Shown in pieces: positions 44,891 to 53,383 of a stretch of 64,000 bases of DNA. The stretch is from assembly GCA_030149365.1 (NCBI GenBank), contig JASBRP010000032.1, positions 1 through 64,000 of the forward strand, given 5' to 3'. The DNA is from Solimonas sp. GTDB taxonomy: Bacteria; Pseudomonadota; Gammaproteobacteria; Nevskiales; Nevskiaceae. Position 1 is the first letter of the stretch. Each line of letters starts with the position of its first letter. The translations under genes were made by a program, and so were the position numbers. The notes below the pieces were generated by a model. That model did no database searches and was not told the DNA's origin. It was given only the letters and a program-made list of their open reading frames with translations.

Positions 44891-45901
44891 TCAGCCCGCT
44901 GTCTTTCGCAGTGCCGACGGCGCCTGCCCGAACCAGCGGCGGCAGGAGCGCGTGAAGGCGCTCTGCTCGGAGAAGCCGAGCATGCCGGCGAGCTGGCCCA
45001 GGGGGATGCGGGTTTCGCGCAGGTAGCGCAGGGCGGCGTCCTGGCGCAGTTCTTCGCGGATCGCTTCGAAGCTGCTGCCTTCGCTGTCGAGGTGGCGCTG
45101 CAGGGTGCGCGGGTGCATGCCCAGCAGTTCGGCCACGGCGTTCTTGCTGCCTTGTGGCGTGCCGAGGGTGCGGCGCAGGACCTGGCGCACGCGCTCGCCG
45201 AGGCTCTGGTCGGGGGAGCGGAAGTGGGTGGCGAGGTAGTCCACGGCGATCTGCCGCAGGCTGTGATCGACCGACTGCAGGCTGACGTCCATGCTGCGGC
45301 GGCTGATGTGCAGGCCGGCGCGCGGCTGGTTGGCGATCACGGGCACGCCGAAGAACTGGCGGTAGGTGCCCAGCGGTGCCAGCGGGGTGTGCGGCAGGGT
45401 GACGGCGCGCAACTCGTAGCGCTCGCCGGCGAGCAGCAGGGCGATGTGGTGCAGGTCGGCCAGGCAGAGGTCGACGGTCTGGCGACGCGGGGCGCCGCCT
45501 TCCACGCGCACGTCGATGGAGAGCTCGACGGCGTCGCGGATCACGGGGCTGGTCTCGTGCATGCTCAGTACCAGGCCGGGGCTGTGCACGAAGAGGTAGC
45601 GGCAGGCGTACTCCAGGGCGCTGCGTACGGTGGGCGCGTTGCGCAGCACGATGGCCAGCGGGCCGAGGACGCTGATGTCCTGGCTGCGCGACATGCGCAG
45701 GCCGAAGTCGGGGCAGCGGGTTTCGGCGGCGCTGAGTTCCAGCAGCTGCACGGTGGAGCGCAGCGGCAGCAGGGCGTCGTCGTCGTCCAGCGAACGCAGG
45801 GGGATGCGGCAGCGCCGCAGCAGGCGCGCAGGGTCGGCGCCCAGTGAGCGCATGAGCTCCCGGTAACCCCGCACGCCACTGGCCCGCACCATTGCGCCCA
45901 T
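44891..45901 (-). CDS. AraC family transcriptional regulator (OruR/ArgR-like ligand domain)
   Basis: A 336-residue regulator. The N-terminal ~190 residues match the arabinose-binding-like domain of this AraC branch (YRELMRSLGADPARLLRRCRI, RNAPTVRSALEYACRYL). The C-terminal ~90 residues have the AraC DNA-binding region (AVAELLGMHPRTLQRHL, LGFSEQSAFTRSCRRWFG). The start at 45901 matches the usual beginning of the family; the frame is open to 45961, but that part holds promoter-like TTGACT...GACATT sequence. It is divergent from the monooxygenase-hydrolase pair and probably activates it. Confidence 0.88.
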   Translation of the reverse strand: MGAMVRASGVRGYRELMRSLGADPARLLRRCRIPLRSLDDDDALLPLRSTVQLLELSAAETRCPDFGLRMSRSQDISVLGPLAIVLRNAPTVRSALEYACRYLFVHSPGLVLSMHETSPVIRDAVELSIDVRVEGGAPRRQTVDLCLADLHHIALLLAGERYELRAVTLPHTPLAPLGTYRQFFGVPVIANQPRAGLHISRRSMDVSLQSVDHSLRQIAVDYLATHFRSPDQSLGERVRQVLRRTLGTPQGSKNAVAELLGMHPRTLQRHLDSEGSSFEAIREELRQDAALRYLRETRIPLGQLAGMLGFSEQSAFTRSCRRWFGQAPSALRKTAG

Positions 45902-46020
45902 GTCCCGTAATGTCAAATCAATGTCTCGTGGAGTCAAGTCTTTGGCTTGGGGGCGGGGCATGATGGGGTCCGCATGAAAGGGTGGATTCGACTTTCATGC
46001 CTGGTTTTCATGAGAGGGCT

Positions 46021-46067
46021 CGCGCCCCTCACCCCGACCCTCTCTCCGTGCATGGGGAGAGGGGCCA
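46021..46067. repeat. dispersed C-rich hairpin repeat in the monooxygenase leader
   Basis: An imperfect copy of the CCCTCTC/GGGAGAGGGG hairpin family, ending ~20 bases before the GTG start of the monooxygenase. It would form a hairpin in the 5' leader of that mRNA. Confidence 0.6.
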
Positions 46068-46087
46068 TAAGAGCGAGGAGATTCCCG

Positions 46088-47566
46088 GTGCAGGACAACC
46101 ACTACGACGTGCTGATCATCGGCGCGGGTCTTTCGGGCGTTGGTACGGCCTGCCATCTGGCGCGGGAGCTGCCGCAGAAGCGGGTGGGCATCCTGGAGCG
46201 ACGGCAGGCGATCGGCGGGACCTGGGATCTGTTCCGGTATCCGGGTATCCGCTCCGATACGGACATGCTGAGCTTTGGCTACAACTTCCGCCCGTGGAAC
46301 AAGCTGCAGGTGATGGGTGACGGGCCGGCGATCCGTGGCTACGTGGCGGAGACGGCGCGCGAGTATGGCGTGGACAAGAAGGTGCGCTTCGGCCTGAAGA
46401 CGACGCGGGCGGAGTGGAGCAGCGCGGAGGGGCGCTGGACAGTCACGGCGCTGGAGGAGGGCAGTGGGCGCACGCTGACGTTCTCCACCAAGCTGCTGCT
46501 GAGCTGCACGGGTTACTACAACTACGACCAGGGCCACCTGCCGGAATTCCCGGGCCTGGAGAGTTTCCGCGGGCAGTGCATCCACCCGCAGCACTGGCCG
46601 GAGGGGCTGGACTACCGCGGCAAGCGGGTGGTGGTGATCGGCAGCGGGGCGACGGCGGTGACGCTGGTGCCGGCGATGGCGGCGGAGGCGGGGCACGTGA
46701 CGATGCTGCAGCGCTCGCCGAGCTATATCTTCTCGCTGCCGGCGCATGACACGCTGACCGAGATGCTGGTTAAGTTGTTGCCTGAGCGCTGGGCTTTCGG
46801 GATTGCGCGCCGTCGCAACATCTTGCTCCAGCGGCTGATCTACAAGGCGGCCAAGCGCTGGCCGGACAAGGTGCGTGGCTGGCTGCTGGACGGCGTGCGC
46901 AAGAACCTGGGGCCGGACGCGGACATGCGCCACTTCACGCCCAGCTACCAGCCCTGGGATGAGCGTCTTTGCGCGGTGCCGGATGCGGATCTGTTCAAGG
47001 CGATCCGCGCGGGCAAGGCGAGCGTGGTGACGGACCATATCCAGACCTTCACGGAGAAGGGCATCCGCCTGAAGTCCGGGCAGGAGCTGGAGGCGGACAT
47101 CGTTATCACGGCCACCGGGTTGCAGATGCAGGTGGGCGGCGGCATGGAGTTCCGCGTGGACGGAAAGGCGCTGCCGATCAACGAGCAGATGACCTACAAG
47201 GGCGTGCTGGTGGAGGGTGTGCCGAACCTGGCCTGGGTCTTTGGCTACACCAATGCGCCGTGGACGTTGAAGGCGGACCTGGCCTCCGGCTATGTCTGCC
47301 GGCTGCTGAAGCACATGGATGCACGGGGCGTGGATGTGGTGACGCCGCGCGCGCCGGAGGGCCAGAAGCAGGATGAATCCATCATGGCGGCGCTGGCGTC
47401 CGGCTATGTGCAGCGTGGCAACGCGGTGTTGCCGCGGCAGGGGCGCGAGTTGCCCTGGCGTGTGTTGAACCACTACGAGCATGACCGCGTGATGCTGATG
47501 CAGGACCCGGTAGCGGATGATGCGCTGGAATTCCGCAAGAATGCAGGCGTGGCGCAAGCGGCCTGA
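46088..47566 (+). CDS. flavin-containing (Baeyer-Villiger-type) monooxygenase
   Basis: A 492-residue flavoprotein. GAGGAG seven bases upstream selects the GTG at 46088. The FAD loop is IIGAGLSGVG (N-terminus), the NADPH loop VIGSGATAV (~residue 182), and between them lies the Baeyer-Villiger fingerprint FxGxxxHxxxWP (FRGQCIHPQHWP). It would insert oxygen beside a carbonyl using NADPH and O2, turning ketones into esters or lactones. Downstream, 33 bases on, is an alpha/beta hydrolase that could cleave the product. The substrate is unknown; a hydrophobic or cyclic ketone fits the surroundings. Confidence 0.9.
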   Translation: MQDNHYDVLIIGAGLSGVGTACHLARELPQKRVGILERRQAIGGTWDLFRYPGIRSDTDMLSFGYNFRPWNKLQVMGDGPAIRGYVAETAREYGVDKKVRFGLKTTRAEWSSAEGRWTVTALEEGSGRTLTFSTKLLLSCTGYYNYDQGHLPEFPGLESFRGQCIHPQHWPEGLDYRGKRVVVIGSGATAVTLVPAMAAEAGHVTMLQRSPSYIFSLPAHDTLTEMLVKLLPERWAFGIARRRNILLQRLIYKAAKRWPDKVRGWLLDGVRKNLGPDADMRHFTPSYQPWDERLCAVPDADLFKAIRAGKASVVTDHIQTFTEKGIRLKSGQELEADIVITATGLQMQVGGGMEFRVDGKALPINEQMTYKGVLVEGVPNLAWVFGYTNAPWTLKADLASGYVCRLLKHMDARGVDVVTPRAPEGQKQDESIMAALASGYVQRGNAVLPRQGRELPWRVLNHYEHDRVMLMQDPVADDALEFRKNAGVAQAA

Positions 47567-47599
47567 CTCTTTCTCTTCTCTCTACGGACCTTCTCCCCT

Positions 47600-48481
47600 A
47601 TGTCTTCCGTCGATTCTCCTTTCTACAGCCATGGCCTGCGTTGTGCGGGCACCCTGGAGTTGCCGGCGCGTGCCAAGCGGCCGCCGGTGATCGTGATGGC
47701 CCACGGCTTCGGCGCGATCCGCGCGGCGGGGCTATATGACTTTGCGGAGCGCTTCGTGAAGGCGGGCTATGCGGTGTTCTTGTTCGACTACCGCAGCTTT
47801 GGCGACAGCGAGGGTGAGCCGCGCCATTGGGTGAGCCCGCGGCGTCATCTGCAGGACTGGAGCGCGGCGCTGGCGCATGTGCGCAAGCTGCCGCAGGTGG
47901 ATTCCTCGCGCGTGATCCTGTGGGGCAGCTCGTTCTCGGGCGGGCATGTGCTGCAGACGGCGGCGGAGGACGGCAACGTGGCGGCGGTGATCGCGCAGGT
48001 GCCGCATGTGAGCGGGCTGGCGAGCGTGGCGAAGGTGCCGCTGGCGTCGCTGGTGAAGCTGTCGGTGGCGGCACTGCGCGATGTGGCGGGCAGCCTGGTG
48101 GGCAAGCCGTACTACAGCCGGATCGTGGGGCGGCCCGGTGAGCTGGCGGCGATGAGCACGCCGGAGGCCTGGGATGGCTACATGGCGCTGTTCCCGGAAG
48201 GGGTGCGCTGGGAGAACAAGGTGCTGTCGCGCATCTTCCTGGAGCTGCCGCTGTACAGCCCGGGGCGTTTTGCGAGCCGGGTGAAGGCGCCGACGCTGGT
48301 GGTGGCGGGGCGGCAGGATTCGGTGACGCCGCCCAAGGCGGCGCAGCGCGCGGCGGCGAAGCTGCCGCAGGGTGAGTTCGAGTTGCTGGAGAGCAATCAC
48401 TTCCAGCCGTATGTGGATGAGATGTTCGAGAAGAATATCGGGCTGCAGTTGGGGTTCTTGAAGCGGAAGGTGCCGGTGTAA
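47600..48481 (+). CDS. alpha/beta hydrolase, probably ester cleavage after the monooxygenase
   Basis: A 293-residue soluble hydrolase of the YcjY/dienelactone-hydrolase-like type. It has the HGFGAIR oxyanion strand, a nucleophile elbow GSSFSGG (Ser ~residue 113), Asp in AGRQDSVTPP near 235 and His in ESNHFQPY near 266. No signal peptide. It sits 33 bases behind the monooxygenase gene, consistent with sequential ketone to ester to alcohol plus acid chemistry. Confidence 0.88.
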   Translation: MSSVDSPFYSHGLRCAGTLELPARAKRPPVIVMAHGFGAIRAAGLYDFAERFVKAGYAVFLFDYRSFGDSEGEPRHWVSPRRHLQDWSAALAHVRKLPQVDSSRVILWGSSFSGGHVLQTAAEDGNVAAVIAQVPHVSGLASVAKVPLASLVKLSVAALRDVAGSLVGKPYYSRIVGRPGELAAMSTPEAWDGYMALFPEGVRWENKVLSRIFLELPLYSPGRFASRVKAPTLVVAGRQDSVTPPKAAQRAAAKLPQGEFELLESNHFQPYVDEMFEKNIGLQLGFLKRKVPV

Positions 48482-49201
48482 CTGGCGAGGGCGCGGGCGG
48501 TCGTCACGGTGTCCGTTCGCACTTCGACAAGCTCAGTGCGAACGGAAGCCGAATGTTCCCCCTCTCTCGGCAACTGCTGCTGCGTTGCCCTACCTCGGGC
48601 ATCCATGCCCTCGCCTCGGTCCCTCTCTCGCAAGGGGAGAGGGAAGATAAGAAAGTTGACGCTTGCTGCACTGCGTCAGGCTACGGAACGTAACGCGTTT
48701 CTAGCCCTGCCTTTGTACATAAAGGCGTTGTGCTGAACACGCATCGCGCGTGTCGCACTGCACATCTCTCGCGTTATCACTTCATGCGATGCGTGCTGTC
48801 CGTCGCGTCCTACAAATAGCGCAGTGCAGCAAAAAATCTCGCGCCCAACATGGCGCTTGCTGCATTGCGGTATGTCGTTGATTCGCTGAAAGCTTGTGAT
48901 GAAGCGCGACGCGACTACCCATCAGGTATAGAGAAAACTACCCATTCGTGTAGTGCGGCACTTTCGGCGCGAGCCGTACTTTGCTCCCCGTTGCAAGAAG
49001 GACTTCGCGCGCCGTCATCGGTTGACGCGGGGCCTATGACCATAAGAACGAGGAGAGACACGGTGACCCACACCACCTACGGTGCCCGCGCCCCGGGACT
49101 TTACATCCCTGCTTCCTGCGCGGCGCTGCGCGCCGGCCGTAACCCGCACAACTAGAGACGGTGCCGCCGGCGCCGCCGGCGAGCCCGTCCGTGGAGCCTT
49201 C
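48482..49201. repeat. intergenic region with repeats and candidate operator sites
   Basis: No gene is supported in these 720 bases. They contain a TTCGACAAGCTCAG repeat at 48515-48545 with flanking inverted arms GTTCGCACT/AGTGCGAAC, a split C-rich hairpin repeat (48558-48650), several TGCTGCACTGC-type sequences (48663-48676, 48751-48764, 48819-48833, 48855-48870) and a paired ACTACCCAT element. It must hold the promoter of the long transport/carboxylase gene run. Confidence 0.6.
48914..48954. promoter_or_regulatory. tandem ACTACCCAT sites with ACTAC-N8-GTAGT dyad
   Basis: ACTACCCAT occurs at 48914-48922 and again at 48937-48945, 23 bp apart. The second copy belongs to an ACTAC-N8-GTAGT dyad (48937-48954), the form expected for a dimeric helix-turn-helix regulator. 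It lies ~250 bases before the RND transporter gene. The regulator is unknown; LuxR-type activators are candidates. Confidence 0.4.
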
Positions 49202-51649
49202 ATGGATAACCTGCGCTACCGCATCGCCAAGGCTGTGATCCGTCACAGCCGTATTTCATGGGCGCTCTTCATCGCGATCACGGTGTTCTTTGCCATCGGT
49301 ATCAAGGACGTCGAGCTGAGGACGATCTTCTCGGACCTGCTGCCCAAGGACGATCCCTTTGTGCAGGTGTACAAGGACCACCCGAACTTTGGCAATCCGC
49401 TGACCGTCACCCTGATGGTCAAGCGCAAGAACGGTGACATCTACAACCACGAGACCCTGCAGAAGGTCTGGGACCTGACGCGCGATATCGACCTCACGCC
49501 GGGCGTGGACCACGACCAGATCCTGTCGATCTCCACGGAGAAGGCCCGCTACGCCGAAGCCACCCCCTACGGCATCGACGTCAAGCCCCTGATGGAAGAC
49601 CGGGTGCCCAAGACCGCCGAAGAGATCGCGGATTTCCGCGCTCGCGTGGACAAGAGCCCCGCCGCGCGCAACTTCCTGATCTCCGCCGACCAGTCCGCCA
49701 CCCTGATCAACGCCACCTTCATCGAACAGCGCCTGGACTATGGCGTGGTGTTCAAGCACGTGCAGGAGCTGGTGGAAAAGGCGCGAGACGCCGACCATGA
49801 GGTGTACATGGCGGGCCAGCCCGCCCTCACCGGCTGGGTCTACCAGTACCAGAAGCAGATGATCTGGATCGCCGCCATGACCATCGGCGCCTTGATCCTG
49901 TCGCTGGTGCTGTACATGCGCAACGTCGTGGGCGTGGTCACCCCCATCGTCACCAGCGCCGTTGCCGCCATCTGGGGCTTCGGCTTCGTCGGATGGCTCA
50001 AGTCGCCGATCGAACCCCTGCTGATGGTGGTCCCGCTGCTGCTGGTCGCCCGATCCTTCTCCCACTGCGTCCAGTTCACCGAGCGCTATTACGAAATCTA
50101 CGCCCACATCAAGGACCGCAAGAAGGCGGCCGAGATCACCATGAGCGTGATGATGGCGCCGTCCGTGCTGGGCATCTTCACCGACATCGTCGGCATCTTC
50201 CTGATCGCCATCGCCCCGATCCCCGCGATGGAACGCTTCGCCCTGTTCTGCGGCTTCTGGGCCATCTGGCTGATCCCCACCGGCGTCATCCTGATCTCCC
50301 TGCTGCTGGCCGCCCTGCCGCCGCCCAAGAACGTCGAGTCCATGGTCTCGCACGGCCAGGCCAGCGGTGTGCACAAGGCCTTCCAGTCCTCACTGGGCGG
50401 TATCGCCAGTCTCACCCACGGCAAGGCCGCGCGCATGACCACGATCATCGTGGTGATCGGCAGCATGGCCGCGATCTACACCTCATTGCAGATCAAGATC
50501 GGCAACCCCGTGGAGGGCAGCAACCTGCTCTGGCCGGTGTCCGAGTACAACCAGGCCGTCTCCAACATCAACGCCAACTTCCCCGGCGTGAACACGCTGG
50601 AGATCGTGTTCGAGGCAAAGGATCAGAAGAACCCCAACCGCACGATGCACCACGCCGACACCATGCTGACCATGCAGCGCGTGCAGGCCCTGATCGAACG
50701 CGGCGATGCTCCGCCGCGTGCGACGCTGTCCTTCGCCGACTATCTGATGGAGGGCAACCGCCTGTTCAGCGGCGGCAACCCCAAGTGGTTGCCGCTGGAC
50801 CCGGTCGACTCCGCCGTCAGCGCCGCCGCCGGCGCCGTCATGGTCGGCAGCAGCCCCAAGGCCTACTCCAACGTGGTGGACTTCGAGCAGCAGAACGGCA
50901 CCGTCTCGCTCTGGTACAAGGACAACAAGCAGGCCACGGTGGATGCGGCCCTGGCCTCCGCCAAGAAAGCCCTGGAAGAAGTGGGCGTGGACCACAAGAC
51001 CTTCCTGGTGCGTCTGGGCACCGGCACCATCGCCCTGCAGCAGGCCATGAACGACGTGGTGCACCGCTACCACTGGCTGATCCTGGGCTGCCTCAATCTG
51101 GTGATCTTCCTCGGCACCAGCCTGGCCTACCGCTCGCCGGTCGCCGGCATCATCCTGCTGATCCCGGTGAACCTGTCCAACTTCGTGATGAGTGCCGCGA
51201 TGCACCTGATGGGCATCGGCCTGGACATCAACTCGCTGCTGGTGGCCTGCGTCGGTGTCGGCGTCGGTATCGACTACGGCATCTATCTCTTGTCCCGCAT
51301 CTGTGAGGAATACCACGCGCAGAAGGGCGACTGGGGCCAGGCCAATGTGGCGGCGCTGACCACCACCGGCAAGGCGATCATGTTCACCGCCTCGATCATG
51401 GTGATCGGCATCCTGCCCTGGTACTTCCTGTCGGGCCTGAAGTTCATGGCCGACATGGGTCTGCTGCTGGTGCTGATCATGCTGATCAACATGGTCCTGG
51501 CCCTGGTGGTGCTGCCGCTGATCGTCTGGCTGATCAAGCCCACCTTCGTCACCCGTGACGACCTGCTCGTCGGCGAGGGTGCGGACTTGTCGCTCTATAC
51601 GCTGCAGGACGACAAGAACGACCTGGCTCCGGCCGGTGCGCGCGCATGA
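49202..51649 (+). CDS. RND/MMPL family transporter
   Basis: An 815-residue inner-membrane protein of the RND superfamily, MMPL/hydrophobe-exporter branch. The start at 49202 is chosen for GTGGAG upstream; the open frame extends 120 bases earlier. A helix at ~18-36 is followed by a large periplasmic domain (~40-220), five helices to ~405, a second periplasmic domain (~430-630) and five more helices. GVGVGIDYGIYLLSR near residue 690 is the family's proton-relay helix. With DUF1329, DUF1302 and YCF48 partners it forms a cassette thought to move hydrophobic molecules across the envelope. Its stop overlaps the next small ORF. Confidence 0.9.
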   Translation: MDNLRYRIAKAVIRHSRISWALFIAITVFFAIGIKDVELRTIFSDLLPKDDPFVQVYKDHPNFGNPLTVTLMVKRKNGDIYNHETLQKVWDLTRDIDLTPGVDHDQILSISTEKARYAEATPYGIDVKPLMEDRVPKTAEEIADFRARVDKSPAARNFLISADQSATLINATFIEQRLDYGVVFKHVQELVEKARDADHEVYMAGQPALTGWVYQYQKQMIWIAAMTIGALILSLVLYMRNVVGVVTPIVTSAVAAIWGFGFVGWLKSPIEPLLMVVPLLLVARSFSHCVQFTERYYEIYAHIKDRKKAAEITMSVMMAPSVLGIFTDIVGIFLIAIAPIPAMERFALFCGFWAIWLIPTGVILISLLLAALPPPKNVESMVSHGQASGVHKAFQSSLGGIASLTHGKAARMTTIIVVIGSMAAIYTSLQIKIGNPVEGSNLLWPVSEYNQAVSNINANFPGVNTLEIVFEAKDQKNPNRTMHHADTMLTMQRVQALIERGDAPPRATLSFADYLMEGNRLFSGGNPKWLPLDPVDSAVSAAAGAVMVGSSPKAYSNVVDFEQQNGTVSLWYKDNKQATVDAALASAKKALEEVGVDHKTFLVRLGTGTIALQQAMNDVVHRYHWLILGCLNLVIFLGTSLAYRSPVAGIILLIPVNLSNFVMSAAMHLMGIGLDINSLLVACVGVGVGIDYGIYLLSRICEEYHAQKGDWGQANVAALTTTGKAIMFTASIMVIGILPWYFLSGLKFMADMGLLLVLIMLINMVLALVVLPLIVWLIKPTFVTRDDLLVGEGADLSLYTLQDDKNDLAPAGARA

Positions 51650-51762
51650 ACTCCGGCGCCATCACGATCCGATTGATCTTTTCCCTGGAGGCGGCGCCGC
51701 GGGCGGCCGCCGCCATCCACAGCATGCCGCGCGGGTTGCGGCAGGCCATTCGTCAGCAGTAA
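51646..51762 (+). CDS. 38-residue small ORF coupled to the RND gene
   Basis: The ATG overlaps the transporter's TGA (ATGA), and the frame fills the gap to the ribosome-binding site of the DUF1329 gene. The product would be an Ala/Arg-rich peptide with one short hydrophobic stretch (ITIRLIFSL). It may be a true small protein or only a translational link that keeps ribosomes on the message. No homologue is known to me. Confidence 0.35.
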   Translation: MNSGAITIRLIFSLEAAPRAAAAIHSMPRGLRQAIRQQ

Positions 51763-51777
51763 CGAGGAGACTTGAAG

Positions 51778-53187
51778 ATGACTTTCCGCATCAAGAAATA
51801 CGACTTCGACTACGGCCGCCGCATGCTGCTGCAGAAGTCAGCCGTGGGTGCCGCTGCTGGTGTGCTGGCGCCGCTGTGGCCGACGATCGCCGACTCCGCC
51901 GACAACACGACCAAAGCGTATCCGGAAGAGTTGCTGCACATCGAGGCCCATACCAAGGGCAAGATCAAGCCGGGCGACGTGATCACCAAGGACAACGTCG
52001 AGGTGGTGAAGCACCTGCTGGATCCCGTGGCCTATATGCACGTGAAGACCATGGGCCGGCGCATCAATATCGTGGAGTCCACCAAGGACGTCACCAAGCT
52101 GTACCCGGCGCCGTACCTGGCGGGCACGCTGCGCAACAAGGGCAAGGCCAAGATGGGAGCCGACGGCAACGTCTACGACCAGGCCGGAAATCCCTGGGGC
52201 GCGGGCATGCCGTTCCCCGATCCGAAGAACGGTGTCGAGGCTACCGCCAACCTCACGCTGAGCTGGGGCCGCCATGACTACTCGCAGTACGCGGTGCGTG
52301 ACTGGGATATCGCCCCGGATGGCAGCCTGGCCTACCAGTACGACTTCGTCTGGGCGGAGCTGAACACCACCGCGCGCAACGACGACAAGGTCTGGAACGG
52401 CAAGAAGGACCTGCTGCGCTACCAGTCGGTGTGGTTCACGGCGCCGAACGATACCGCCGGCAGCTCCTTCCTCAACATCTGGAGCTACGACCAGCGCAAG
52501 TTCCCGGAACTCTACGGCTACCTGCCGGCCTTCCGCCGCGTGCGCCAGTTCCCCACCAACCAGCGCTTCGAGCCGCTGGTGCCGGGCATCACGCTGTTCC
52601 TGTCCGACGCCTGGGCGGCCGGCGACCCGATGGGCACCTGGGGCAACTACAAGATCGTGGAGCGCAAGCCGATGCTCGGCGCGATCGGCAGCCGCAACTT
52701 CATGGGCGGCCGTGGCGGTGCGATGAACAACTACGAGCGCCCGGTGCACGGTGGCCCCAAGGGCCAGACCTTCCATGACGTGTACATGGAACTGGTGCCG
52801 GAATGCCTGGTGGTGGACGCGGAGCCCACGGGCTACCCGCGCGCGCCGGTCGGCAAGAAGCGCACCTGGATCGACGTCCGCAACGGCATGTACGTGGCCT
52901 ACAACACCTACGACCGCCGCGGCGAGATCTGGAAGACCTTCGAGCCGCACTACGCGCAGTACTCGAACGAGAAGCTGACGATCAAGGACGACAGCGGCCA
53001 GCCGGCGTGGTCCTGGGTCAGCGTGCTCAGCCACGATCTGCAGGCCAACCGCATGAGCCGCTTCGTGCAGGCGCGTGAAGTGACCGGCGGGTACAAGAGC
53101 GGCTACGACAACTCGATCATGAAGGGCGAGGACGTCTACAACAAGTACCTCACGGTGCAGGCGATCACCCGCCTGGGCACGGTCTGA
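51778..53187 (+). CDS. DUF1329 family protein, Tat-exported (first copy)
   Basis: A 469-residue periplasmic protein. GAGGAG lies eight bases before the ATG at 51778. The N-terminus reads YGRRMLLQKSAVGAAAG, a twin-arginine signal, cleaved near TIADSA. The mature part fits DUF1329, a LolB/LppX-like half-barrel family thought to carry lipidic molecules; repeated Trp/Tyr-rich strands (LSWGRHDYSQYA, YQSVWFTAP) are visible. It is followed after 7 bases by a small ORF and then the YCF48-like gene. A second copy lies at 56560. A role as periplasmic shuttle between the RND pump and the DUF1302 barrel is inferred. Confidence 0.88.
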   Translation: MTFRIKKYDFDYGRRMLLQKSAVGAAAGVLAPLWPTIADSADNTTKAYPEELLHIEAHTKGKIKPGDVITKDNVEVVKHLLDPVAYMHVKTMGRRINIVESTKDVTKLYPAPYLAGTLRNKGKAKMGADGNVYDQAGNPWGAGMPFPDPKNGVEATANLTLSWGRHDYSQYAVRDWDIAPDGSLAYQYDFVWAELNTTARNDDKVWNGKKDLLRYQSVWFTAPNDTAGSSFLNIWSYDQRKFPELYGYLPAFRRVRQFPTNQRFEPLVPGITLFLSDAWAAGDPMGTWGNYKIVERKPMLGAIGSRNFMGGRGGAMNNYERPVHGGPKGQTFHDVYMELVPECLVVDAEPTGYPRAPVGKKRTWIDVRNGMYVAYNTYDRRGEIWKTFEPHYAQYSNEKLTIKDDSGQPAWSWVSVLSHDLQANRMSRFVQAREVTGGYKSGYDNSIMKGEDVYNKYLTVQAITRLGTV

Positions 53188-53194
53188 GGAAGCG

Positions 53195-53383
53195 ATGAAG
53201 CGCGCGCTCTCCCTCGCCTCTGTCCTGAAGCCTCTCGCCCGCTGGCGTGAGCAAGTCAGGGCGAGGGTGGAGCGCGACGCTGCCTTCGAGGCCTGGCTGG
53301 TCAATTCAGGCCTCCAATTCAACCAAACCCCTTCTGCCGATAAGCAGGAGCGGGAACCCCGACAGGAAAGGTCATCGGCATGA
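53195..53383 (+). CDS. 62-residue small ORF between DUF1329 and YCF48-like genes
   Basis: It starts 7 bases after the DUF1329 stop behind GAGGA and ends in an ATGA overlap with the next gene, so it is translated in series. The product is basic at first (LKPLARWREQVRARVERD) with an amphipathic helix and no signal or membrane segment. It is not a recognised family. The tight spacing on both sides supports a real gene. Confidence 0.5.
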   Translation: MKRALSLASVLKPLARWREQVRARVERDAAFEAWLVNSGLQFNQTPSADKQEREPRQERSSA

